In this document: positions 1 to 9,867 of the stretch, one piece after another | How the letters are laid out: each line of letters opens with the position of its first letter | Position numbering within the stretch: the first letter of the stretch is position 1 | Assembly: GCA_963556495.2 (NCBI GenBank) | Contig: OY747710.1 | Span: forward strand, 34,331,000 to 34,394,999 | Reading direction: 5' to 3' | DNA length: 64,000 bases | Source of the DNA: Valencia hispanica | Lineage: Eukaryota; Chordata; Actinopteri; Cyprinodontiformes; Valenciidae | Notes under the pieces: model-generated | Told to the model about the DNA's origin: nothing | What the model saw: only the letters and a program-made list of their open reading frames with translations | The model's database searches: none | Translations under genes and position numbers: made by a program

Positions 1-107
1 TATAAAAACTGGATGTTTCATGTTTGTCTGAAGTTACCTTTAGCAGATATTTACACAGAAAGACGTTACACTGCAGATTGTTTATATTTACCTAAAAAAA
101 AAATTGT

Positions 108-300
108 TACCAGGAGACAATATGTTCGTGTCCGTTTGTTTGTTTGTCTGTCTGTCTGTTGGCAAAATAACTCAAAAAGTTATGGAAGGATTTTGATGAA
201 ATTTTAGGGAAATGTCCGAAATGGGACCAGGAACAACTGATTAAATGTTGGGGTTGATCTGACATGAAGCGTGTATCCACCCACTGACCAGCAGTGCTAA
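108..300 (+). repeat. MITE-like repeat, copy 1
   Basis: A stretch with GTCTGTCTGT followed by AAAATAACTCAAAAAGTTATG resembles a dispersed repeat common in fish genomes. A second, more complete copy lies at 60800-60959 on the other strand, with the same GTCTGTCTGT and AACTCAAAAA core. The CTCTGCCAAGG end that marks the family is degraded in this copy. No coding capacity is visible. Confidence 0.55.
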
Positions 301-899
301 CCTTCACTCCTCTCCTGTGTCAGAGAGCTTACAAGGGGCTCCCTCATGCAGCAACCCCAAATCTCCACTTTTCGCTGGACGTGTGCAGCGGAAGCACGAA
401 CACAGCTGTTCGTCTCATTAAGATACTTTGTTTCTAAGTATCTAAATTTAGAAATTTAAGGCACATTTCCACTACTGGAACTTCAGGTTAATTTGACTGG
501 ACCTTCCCGATATGCGCATGTCTCCACTTCATCAGGCCAGGAACCAACAGAGTACCCGTTTGTGTGCATTTACTCGGAATGGCCCAATCAAGTCTCTCAG
601 CGGGAACTGTGTCTTGCTGATTGGCGACATCTGCTCATTTCCCTCTGAAATACAACCAAACAACCAGCTTTGTAAAAATAAGAAGAGTTGCCGGTGAAGC
701 AGTTTATAACAACAGCAAACGGAAATGCAGCAATGTGGATCTCTTGTGATTTCTGCTGCTGTGGGCACCTTTTTGCACAGATCCATGAAGGCTACTCGCT
801 GCTGAAACAGTTGTGATGTCTTTTGAAAGAGTGGCCCTGATGGAGGTCGGCACTCTTGCAGTGCTCTTCTAGTTTTATTTTAAGACATGCTTTTTTAGG
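301..899. other. No gene recognised
   Basis: Mixed-composition sequence with only short chance open frames. The stretch around 460-620 looks somewhat repeat-like (GGCACATTTCCACTACTGGAA), but I cannot name a family. Confidence 0.4.
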
Positions 900-1435
900 A
901 ACATGGGATCAACATCACACGATAGTAACATGCCTGGTTAGAAAATAAAACATAATTTAGCCAACCAGAAAAGTCATTTGTCGCTACCTTCATCTTCCTC
1001 ACTAAAGACACTGAAGTCATCTTCTTCAGCGTCTTTATGTCCTCTGAAAGCTTTTGTCATATTTTTACTCTGACTCAGTTCTTCCCGCTGCCTCCTCCAA
1101 CGTGTCACAATCAATTCATTGAAGTCAAGCTTACGTGCAGCAGCTCTATTTCCTTCTTTGACAGCCAGCTCAACGCCTTTTAACTTGAAAGCTGCATTTC
1201 TTTGTGTCTCCATGAAGAGGGTGTCTGCATTAAAACAACTGGTAGTGTTTACTTCAGCGCATAATCTTTCCCCACATGTCTGTCTCTCTTTTACGCTTCC
1301 TGCTATAGTGCACCCCAGAGGCCATTAGCCAGTAAATAAATCTCTAGATTAGTCGCATCGTTGTATAGGACGCAAGGTCCAAAGCAAAAAAGTGTGAAAA
1401 AAGTAGCGGCTTATAGTCCGAAACTTACGGGAAGT
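900..1435 (-). mobile_element. Pogo/Tigger-type transposon, internally deleted
   Basis: On the minus strand the element begins near 1435 with a sequence containing GGACTATAAGCCGCTACTTT, which I associate with the ends of a fish pogo/Tigger-like family. About 220 bp further in is the start codon of a transposase-like frame (974-1213). Past the stop the sequence runs on to about 900 and ends in an ATAAAACT-type stretch. The catalytic domain is absent, so this is a non-autonomous deletion derivative. The outer boundaries are approximate because I could not identify a matching opposite end or target duplication. Confidence 0.55.
974..1213 (-). pseudogene. Pogo-type transposase remnant: DNA-binding domain joined to acidic tail
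   Basis: The 79-residue open frame has an N-terminal helix-turn-helix signature: FKLKGVELA, then GNRAAARKL, then TRWRRQREEL and TKAFRGHK (residues about 9-61). This matches the Brinker/CENP-B-like DNA-binding domain at the start of fish pogo/Tigger transposases. Residues 62-79 are strongly acidic (DAEEDDFSVFSEEDEGSDK) and resemble the C-terminal tail of such proteins. The CENP-B-type second HTH and the whole DDE/DDD domain that normally lie between are missing. This fits an in-frame internal deletion that kept both start and stop codons. It could bind transposon ends but cannot transpose. Expression is unknown; family assignment is by motif recognition. Confidence 0.6.
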
Positions 1436-1439
1436 AAGT

Positions 1440-2158
1440 TGTAGCTACTGAGACAGTCTAACTCCTCCTTTCTACCGGACGCGTAAGCAGCACGTTGCAG
1501 TAGCAGCACGTTTCACTTGCGTATTCTGCTGCTTGGCCCTTTCCACCAGGTGCGTATGAGGCGCATAGCAGCAAGGAAGCAGCTGCCACCAAGAGAGCAT
1601 GAAATCACGCGAGATTGGCAAAATTACGCGTGGTTTCGTCAGTAAACACAACAACCATAGAAATATATAAACGTCTATGACAACAATAACCAGGAAAAGA
1701 CAACAACATGGCTCCAAAAGATTTGTGTTTTATGTTATGTTCGTTTTAAATTCCCCAATAAGTTTACGTTATGTCAGGGAATATCCAGGCCGCACAGGTA
1801 GTGACCTTTTTTTTAAGTAAAGCAACCGCAAAGCAGCATGTTTTTTGTTTTGTTTTTTCCCCTCTCTCTGCCATCCTGTGGTTATGGAGACGTACTTCGA
1901 TGTTTTCCTGTGTTTTCTTTGTTCCCCTTCCTCTCTTGTATTTTCAACTCACCCTCTCTCTTGACTTTTTGTTTCCTACCTCTCTTCTTCATCTTCTTTC
2001 TTTCTTCCCCATTATTTTCCGTCTCTGTGTCCATAACATCAGGAAATAAAACCCACAGCAATTCATAATGAAGATTTCTCACACATATATATCAAGTGGA
2101 GTACTATAGCAAAAGCTGTAGTGCTCCGCTTGTCTAAGTTAATCTGTTGGGCTTCCAC
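1440..2158. other. CpG-richer stretch then T-rich tract, unassigned
   Basis: Positions 1470-1640 have more CpG than their surroundings (CCGGACGCG, CACGCGAGATT, TTACGCGTGG) and may be a transposon end or an old CpG-rich regulatory piece. Positions 1800-2040 are a pyrimidine-rich tract whose open frames are compositional. No protein family is recognisable. Confidence 0.35.
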
Positions 2159-2500
2159 TTAGTACTCAGACACCAATTCTGAGCTCCACACTGCCAGACA
2201 GGACATGTAAAAGAAAAAAAAAGCCGGCCAGTCTTCGTCGAATTGGCAATGGTGTGTTCTACCCGTTAAACACCTTTTGGCTGGAGGAGTAGCGTTCTGT
2301 GGCTTCTGTGTGAGACTGTTGGACCGAGATAACACCAGGCTGCCAGGTTCTTCCTCCCTGCGTGTAGTCATCGGTAAAGTTGTCTCATTTCCATATCCAG
2401 TATATAGATCAAAATTAATCTGAAGATGGTGTAACTTTGTCTCAATTGTTTCAATTCTCTGGAGCAGTTTCTCGAAGTCCTCAGCTGAGCAAAATGCCAT
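2159..2500 (-). pseudogene. Possible LINE ORF1 N-terminal fragment
   Basis: A 113-residue frame starts MAFCSAEDFEKLLQRIETIE and continues with a heptad-like run (L, L, I, I, L, L at spacing 3-4) over residues 9-30. A Ser/Thr/Pro-rich linker follows, then a DEDWP motif near residue 90. A short coiled coil plus linker at the N-terminus recalls ORF1 proteins of fish LINEs of the CR1/L2 group. No downstream esterase or RNA-binding domain can be seen. It could also be a chance frame. The identification is by resemblance only. Confidence 0.3.
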
Positions 2501-5040
2501 TTTGGTAATCCACAGTCCTTCAGAAAGTAATCCAAAAAAGAGATCCGGTCTAATACAGTGATTCCAGAGGCTGGGTGTATAAAGTAACTAAGAAAAAAGC
2601 TAAGAAAAGCAAAGCAATGAAAATAAGAAAAGAGAATAAGGCTAGAGGTCAGTAGAGGTTGGGAGAGGCTGAACCCATTCAGAGTTTTTAGCCCCAAATT
2701 TAAATCAATGCGATTTCATCACCAACTAAACCAAACTCCCACAGATTTTTTTTTCAAACATTTCATAGCATAAATGTTGCAGTTCTGAGATGTCATACAT
2801 AATGTTCATATACTGTATATGAGCTACTGCAAAAAAATATTGAAGCATTATTCAAATATCACAATTCCTATATAATATTTACCTTTTTTCATACTACACT
2901 ATGTAGAGAGTGCCTGTATCAATGGAGATTCACTCATCTCAGCATGATAAATGTTTGGTGTGCCCCCAAATGCCTGCAGTTCACCCTATTCTCTGATTAA
3001 TTAAACTCATAATTATTTCACGATTTGGGGGTACTCTTAGACTGTGTATAGAGCATTCAACCTTCACCCCGAGATATCGAAATAATACATAATTTAAAAA
3101 AAGTAATGTAAGCGCAAAATTAACATTCCTTGTCCTAACGAGGTAAAATATAGAATTTTACACTGTTGATCCCAATGTCCACGAGCTATACAAAATAGGG
3201 ATGCATTATAAGTGATAGACATACTTTAAAGATGGGACAGTGCATGATGTTCCACAGAATTCCTTGATATAGTCACATTTAGACACAAATGAGTATTATT
3301 TTTTTTTGTGATGCCACCAGACACTGCAAGATAAGTAACAGTGTTGCAGCAGCTCTACCTTCATAGTACATAACACCACATTGATTAGATGCCCATAGAT
3401 GTGCAGTTTTTTTTGTGAACTGAGGAAAATATTTGTTAGCCTTGGCGTTTCTAACATTTGCCTTAGTGTTCTTGAGACCCATAATAGTCTTTTCAAATCA
3501 CCAACAATAACTCTGCAATATATCTGATTTACATTAACTTTTACAGTTTTTTTGCTCATATGCGATTTTGTTGTTTTTGTAAGCTACCTTGCTGAAACCT
3601 GCATATTAATGGTTCAAATTAACAGGTCATTCACTCTTGAACATGTCCTTCACTCACAAGACAAAGTCATAAAAAGTTGGTGGTCTTTCATTTCCTTTTT
3701 CCTGAAATGGGGTTTAAAGGCTATCCAAACATAAAATGAGTCCAATTAAATTTATAAACTTAGCATAAAATGGCCTATTCACTGAATCAAGTAGCTGTCA
3801 TTCTTATTTTCCATCAGAACATTTTAGAAAAGCTTTCATTGACAGTATTAATGTTTAGGAATACCCAGAGAGATATGATTACAATTGTGATGCAGTGTAA
3901 ATAAAGTATATACAGCTTTAAAGCACACAGCCAGAACCCCAAATGAGAAACTCACTTCAACTAGATCTTTACCTTGGGTCTGGGCCTAATTAACTAGGCA
4001 GTTGGAAGTATTAAATCTGGAGGTGCATGCATTTGCAGCTTAACCTTAAACTATGTTTATATTACATTCTTGTGGACACAAAAGGTGCGTCTAATAATTG
4101 AAAAAACAACAGAATTAGGTTACAAATGTCTAAAAGAGCGCTGTGTGTACAGTAGCGGTCCATACACCATCAAGTATAGCTCTTGTTTTCATTTAATTAG
4201 TTTTTCATTTAGAGCTCAATGTCCTCAGTCATCATAGCCAAACAAATTGGTATGCTGGATTTTCTGTGTGTTGACTTGCACCAAAGTGTATATGTTCATT
4301 TGGAGGATATTGTACAGAAGTTTGTCATACATATTGACAAAAAAAGAAATGAAAGAATAGAACATTATGGTAACAGTTGCCTCTTTGAAGTCATTATATA
4401 GTAATATTTGGGGGGGGGGGAAGGTGTTTTAATGGCCTGTTCATTAAATCGTTTTGTTACCGTCATAGTTTAAATGTCTCCTCATTCTCTTTAGACACAA
4501 AAACACAAGACTGTAACAAAAATCAAATGAAAAGTTGCACTTTGAACTTTTCTATACTGGATAAAAACGGCTGCTATTTTTGATTTTATATATAGGCTAA
4601 TGTGAAAGCGAAATCCGCTTTGTACTTAATTCTCAACTTCTTACCTACACTTACTTTGAATATTGTCAGCTCTCATTAAGGAATAGAATAATATTCTTAC
4701 TTTTACAGGTTTCCAGTTGTTAAATTGAAAAACGGGTATATCTACATTTCTGCGCTTCTTTTACTGCTGCTAGGTCTGCCTTCGCACTCACATTCTTTTA
4801 GTTATCTAGTTAGATTTTATATTTATGGCTTGGTATGTCATATCATGTTCTGTAGAATCAGTTGTTACCAGGAAGAGTGAGAGAGAGAGGAAAAGGGTTG
4901 GAATAAATAGCACTGGTTACTTTATTTTTACTATAACTTTGGGGGAGATGACATTTTGGCACTGTGATGGCTTTGTGGTATGAATCTGTACTCTTGCAAC
5001 ACTGTCACTCTGTCCCAATGATTAATGTAAAATTATTTGA
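2501..5040. other. AT-rich non-coding sequence
   Basis: No open frame over about 110 residues has recognisable motifs, and no RNA gene was seen. There is a G9 run near 4411 and many short A/T runs. The interval 4960-5060 leads into the GC-richer island described next. Confidence 0.5.
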
Positions 5041-5101
5041 CAGAATTCCAGGCCTCATGTCCCTTCTGGGCGATGAGTGATAATCTGCCTGCTTCGTGCA
5101 G

Positions 5102-5143
5102 GTCTTGAGCGGAGAAGAAGCAGCACAGAGCCTCCTGTCCCAG
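5102..5143 (+). CDS. Candidate 42-nt exon
   Basis: A polypyrimidine stretch and CAG (ending 5101) precede 42 nt that read VLSGEEAAQSLLSQ in one open frame. A GTGAAG donor begins at 5144. The segment lies in a GC-richer island within AT-rich DNA, and a second exon-like segment follows after 79 nt, close to the usual size of short teleost introns. I do not recognise the protein. If joined in this frame, the next segment reaches a TGA just before its end, so these would be terminal coding or untranslated exons. It may equally be a conserved non-coding element with chance splice sites. Confidence 0.22.
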
Positions 5144-5222
5144 GTGAAGAGCCCCAGGGGCTGAAGTGTAGAGCCTGGAGGCTGCCCAGGTGCTAGCTGT
5201 TATTACTGACTGTCTGTCTCAG

Positions 5223-5276
5223 CTGGCGGGAGAACAGCACGATGTCACTGAATGTAGTGGGTGCGTTCATTGACAG
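5223..5276 (+). CDS. Candidate 54-nt exon
   Basis: A strong acceptor (CTGTCTGTCTCAG ending 5222) precedes 54 nt, and a GTTGTG donor-like site follows. In the frame continuing from 5102-5143 it reads LAGEQHDVTECSGCVH and then TGA. Another frame of this segment is fully open. The length is divisible by three and the local GC content is raised. No family is recognised, and the phase relation to any other exon is unproven. Confidence 0.17.
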
Positions 5277-7369
5277 GTTGTGCACTCGGTCTGTCAAGTT
5301 TGTCTGACTGATTCTGTAACTCTTGCTCACACAAAGACACACATATTGCTCTGAAATAATGTGTAATGTGTCATTTCAATAACTTCCACTCTTGTTAAGC
5401 TTTGCTGACTTTGCTTCTGACTTGATTTTAGAATACCTTTACACAATTTAAAATTGTATGCAAACTTGCTGGGTAAATTATATTTAAAACAAGCCCACTT
5501 TATTATGAAAATTGCATACTGTTCCTGGCTGAACCCTATAGAAGTACAACACTGTCTTCTGGCTGACATTGAACAAGGGGATTTCTTTACTCTAGATGTA
5601 ATGTGAAGGAAGGTAAACTGAGGGAGCGGCAGCATAATTTCTAGGGCACAGAGTCGACACTAGATGGCTGCAGATAATGGAGAAAAGGAGCTAATGATAC
5701 ACACATACTGGAAGCAGAGTGACTCTGAAAGTAGGTGGAATGTGGGGATGTGAGGGTCCGTGAAAGAATGACATTGTAACAGATCCATACCTTTCTAATT
5801 ATAATTATGCTGTAATTATTCTGTTTTGAAAGCCATATGCTTGCCTCAAATTTGAATTATAAAAATAAAAATCTGAAAAGTATGTCATAGATTTTTTTAT
5901 ATCTATCTATACCCAGATTGCCATAAATAAAAGCAATAAAAAATTTATTGATATAAGAAATCACTTAATTAGGATTGAGTCCCCCTGCAATTTAATCTCA
6001 GTGTAGGTCAAGCTGTTCTGTGAAGTAAATGTTTGGGATGTAACAGGACATACTTGGGCTTCAATGTGCATGGATGAATGGATGGATGGATGGATGGATG
6101 GATTGATTGATTACATCAATAACAATAAAACCATTCGAAAATAGTCAGAGTAATTGTTTATGATTTCTTCATATGATTGTGTAGACATGTGAGTATGAAA
6201 AAGGTTTAAATCACTTTGAAGTTGTTTTCATATTTAGACAATCAGTGAAGCATCTAGAGTGATTTCTTTTACTGGCTAAATTACATTGCAAATGAATTGT
6301 AGAGGTTGGTAAAAGCCAATTGGGTAGGTGATGGAATATCTGTGAGTGCCTGTCTGACAATTGGTTATATTTCCATAACATGTAGATTAATGGTGTTCAC
6401 AACTTGCTACATCTTAGGGATTCATTTTACACACTTACAGATACACACTCTTGCAGTCACACAGACCAATTTTACACCATTCAACACTGAAAGAAAGCTG
6501 TAGTGAGAGGGATAACAAGAGTCATTGATTATCTCTAAAAGGCGAGGAGAGGATAATCATCTTAAAAAATGGTGGAAGCCTTGAATGTAGTTTAAATATG
6601 TCCTCAGTGGTTCTGAAATATTTATCATCTTCAAAATGCAATTGCTGCATTTGCCTGGAGTTTATAACATTTTTCTTTACTGCTGCTGAGGGAATAAATG
6701 GGAAAATGGATAATACAAATAATGTGTCTTTATCAGAATTGGCGTAGATGGATTTATTAAGCACTGTTATGCTTTTGTACAGTGGTGCACACGTTTGTCT
6801 ATGGTGTAGATCACAGAACACAACCAGAGAAATTGAGCTTATGAGGTGTGAGTTAGAAATACAACAATATGTTTAGATTTCTGTTTTGTTTATGCCTTAT
6901 GATATCAAGGAATCTATTATAGAGATAAAGAGACTAGTTAAAGAACAGCCATGCTCAACAAAAATTGTTCACTGTTTCTCTGTCCTTCATATATGAGATG
7001 CCGAAAAAAAAAATATTGCAATGCAAGTAATTTTTTAGGTACAGTATTCTAAGTAATTGTACATAAGTTATGCACATGAATGTTTCCAGTTTAATGTTTT
7101 ACATTAATTTCAGTTTCATATCAGCTCTTTTGCTAGTTGTTTTGGAAATTAGTAGCATTAAACTTAACTATTGACCGTATTAAAACTATCGAATAGGCAT
7201 AATGTACATATCTTAAATGCTTCTTGTGGTTTGAGATCTGTAGTGGTTCTAAAACTCTGCAACCTTGGCTGCCATAACATAATGCTGCCTTTGGGATAAC
7301 ACCCAAATTTATTTTGAGAAGAACATGCCAATTTACATACAATAGATTTCCTTGGGCTGAATCAGAATC
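5277..7369. other. AT-rich non-coding sequence
   Basis: No gene recognised. It includes the (ATGG)n microsatellite listed separately and otherwise only short frames without motifs. Confidence 0.5.
6071..6110 (+). repeat. (ATGG)n microsatellite
   Basis: About eight GGAT units degrade into GATT units at the 3' side. Confidence 0.85.
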
Positions 7370-7575
7370 TCCCTGAATGGGAATTTGATTCTTATTTCAG
7401 AACATCAGAGGCATGTTCATTAGATCACCAAACAATATCCAACAATGAGTGATCTGACATCGACAGGCTTTGTTGTTAATAAAATGCAAATGCTTGCAAT
7501 GTGGGATGGATGCAAAGACAGAGGCAACGCATTCCGCCTTTCAGTTCAAATTAAGGAAAAATCAAAGAAAACTGG
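7370..7575. promoter_or_regulatory. Possible conserved non-coding element
   Basis: A non-repetitive segment of more balanced composition contains AATAAAATGCAAATGC (octamer-type ATGCAAAT), TCAAATTAAGG and other short AT motifs. The pattern resembles teleost enhancers near developmental genes. This is inference from composition and motifs only. Confidence 0.2.
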
Positions 7576-7997
7576 TTCCATCGGGACATGTTAACTTCTT
7601 CCCCAAGTGCAAATGGGTAAAATAACCATAGGTTCAGCTGCTTTAGGACTGATATAAACAAATTTACAAAGAGACAATGATAAAACTGTACTTAGACTGA
7701 TATACAAATGTATAAATAATATTTAGAAACAAAGTTTTATTGGTTAATAACTGTACTTTAATCTCTATAAATACTTTTTTGATACCCTCTGACATTTGTT
7801 GTAACAATAACCCCAAAATATTTCTCTTTCGACACTGGGCACAGTAGAAAAAAATAAAGATTTATCGTCCCTAAAGAACTCTTGATGGAATTCGTATTTC
7901 CTTTAGATTTTTTATGTCTTGTGGAAAAGGTCAAATTCTTTTTATAAGTGTTAAATATTGCATTGTTTAGAATCTACAACGTACTATGACACTATTT
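7576..7997. other. AT-rich, no feature
   Basis: No coding or repeat signal that I can support. Confidence 0.4.
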
Positions 7998-8485
7998 AAG
8001 GCAAGGCAAGGAAATTTTATTTATAGCCCACTTTCAACAGCAGGGTAATTCAAGGTGCTTTACATGATTTGGTGATTTAAAATAAAAAAACCAAAAAAAA
8101 AAACCAATTGAAAATAAAAGTAAAAGAAACACACATTACACATGATACACAATAAAGTAAGAGAAAGATCAATAAAGCAATTGAGGATACACATTTCATA
8201 CATATGACATCAATCATTTAATCGAAGGCAATTCCAAACAAATGGGTTTTTTGTCTCGATGTAAAGCAGTTCAGAGTTTCAGCAGCTATACACTCGTCAG
8301 GATGTCTGTTCCAGATAAGGGGAGCACAGAAACTGAAAGCTGCTTCTCCATGTTTAGTTCTGAGTCTGAGTATTTTGAAGTCTATTCTCTGAGCTACAGG
8401 GAGCGAGTGTAAGGACTAGAACTGGGGTGATATGCTCTACTCCTGGTTCTAGTGAGGACGCGAGCAGTACGTCCGGTAACCTCTT
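7998..8485 (-). mobile_element. L2-type LINE fragment, copy A
   Basis: Read on the minus strand this is the 3' end of a LINE. It encodes pieces equivalent to the reverse transcriptase C-terminus (TKHGEAAFSF-like, then LIWN-like), followed by a short 3' UTR and the tail AAAGCACCTTGAATTACC ... CTTGCCTTGCC. The same segments occur in copy B (14164-15296 plus 8991-9118). Relative to copy B there is an internal deletion near 8385 that removes the PPDPSNSSLLNI part. The 5' end is truncated. L2/Rex1 clade placement is from resemblance. Confidence 0.75.
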
Positions 8486-8990
8486 TAATCTATGAGGTAA
8501 AACTGATGTTTTGTCAAGGAAATCTGAGGGCTTTGAAGACAGTTAAAGCACTTAAACCCCCTGTTTCACAATGCTTTCTAATGTCATGTCAAAGTGAAGA
8601 AAACATTTCAAACAAAGTAAGTACATAAAAGTGGCACAGCAGTAGGTTACATGCTGGTGCTCCTGCCTGCTTTTCAGCAGCAGCAGCAGCTTGCCAAACA
8701 CAGTTTGATGGAGAGAGTGGTGAAGAGTAAGTACCAACTAAAGTATCATGTCAAATACTGTCAATGAAGCTTCCTTCCATAGCTTCGGCAACATGAAGAG
8801 CTTTTCAATAACCTGTTAAGTCATCCAGATATTCTGTAGTCCAACTTGCCTATTTTGTTCTCATTTGCCAATAAAGTAACAATGTTACACCTCCTGTGTT
8901 CTTTTTGTATCCATTAAACAACAATAATCAAAACCCTACCTGCCTTCAGCCTGTGTGTTTGTGTCCAATACAACCACAACACAAGAGAGC
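8486..8990. other. Non-coding spacer
   Basis: No gene recognised. A short (CAG)n run near 8680 lies within ordinary sequence. Confidence 0.45.
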
Positions 8991-9118
8991 AAGACAAGGC
9001 AAGGCAATTGTATTTGAATAGCACACTTTCAACAACAAGGTAATTCAAGGTGCTTTACAGGATTAGGGGATAAAGTATAAACAGCAATAAAGCATACAGC
9101 ACACACATAACATATGAC
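8991..9118 (-). mobile_element. L2-type LINE copy B, 3' tail (left part of split copy)
   Basis: The minus-strand 3' tail (GCACCTTGAATTACC and CTTGCCTTGTC) matches copy A. The sequence breaks at CATATGAC (9111-9118), and the same eight bases recur at 14164-14171, where the LINE continues. The two pieces are therefore one copy split by the element at 9119-14163. Confidence 0.85.
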
Positions 9119-9343
9119 CAGTGTTGGGGTAGTTACTCAAAAAAAGTAATCCATTACATATTACTCATTAGTTCTCAAAAAAGTAATCCCTTACTTTTTT
9201 GGAAAGTAACTTAGTTACATTACTAGTTACACTACTCTTGCATCCTTCTAAAACATCATACCTGAAATGAATTCTGAGGTGACTAAAATAATATAATGAC
9301 AGAAAAAGAGTTAGAAAAAAAATATATATATATAGGGGAGAGT

Positions 9344-9763
9344 GGGGTAAGTTGAGCCAGTGGGTAAGTTGACCCACCCCCTGTATCTAGGCAACGGTGC
9401 AGATTAGAAGTACTGTGACTGTAAATTCCGCAAGAACCTTCCATTTTGCTGTCCCTGTGACTGAGAGAAGATTGTGGTAGAGCGGTAAGTATTCTTTGTT
9501 CACAAAAACATACTTTTTTGCTTGTCAAAGTATTTTTTTTACATTTCAGCTATTTTGACGATTACATGAAAACTAATTTATCTAGGTCTAAACATTTATA
9601 CTACACATGTTGATGACTTATTAGCATATTAAACCATGTAAACCATTTAGCTAAAGATTAGATTGACTTGCTAAGCTAGGTCATTTTTTTCAAAAATGGT
9701 GGCTATGGGGTAAAGTGAGTCAGATAGCTTGGGGTAAGTTGAGCCAGTGGTTCAACTTACCCC
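9344..9763. repeat. Left subterminal repeat array of the pogo element
   Basis: Copies of GGGGTAAGTTGAGCCA lie at 9344-9359 (in the terminal repeat), 9361-9376 (TGGGTAAGTTGACCCA), 9707-9722 (GGGGTAAAGTGAGTCA), 9731-9746 (exact) and, inverted, 9748-9763 (TGGTTCAACTTACCCC). The last two form a small palindrome just upstream of the transposase start. They are probable transposase binding sites and could also place the promoter under transposase control; that is inference. Confidence 0.85.
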
Positions 9764-9867
9764 ACGTTGAAGCACAAGTTTAACATTTCAAAAGAGATTT
9801 ATTTTATTGTCTTATTATATAGTTGTTTTTTTCTCTCTAATATTTTATACATTGTAGAAAAGAAACA

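Noticed and set aside
1800..2070. Pyrimidine-rich overlapping frames rich in Phe, Leu and Ser
   Set aside because: Low-complexity T/C tract translated; not a membrane protein gene.
5102..5143. Idea that VLSGEEAAQSLL is a propeptide of a vitamin K-dependent clotting protein
   Set aside because: Only a loose resemblance; no Gla domain follows and the frame soon ends.
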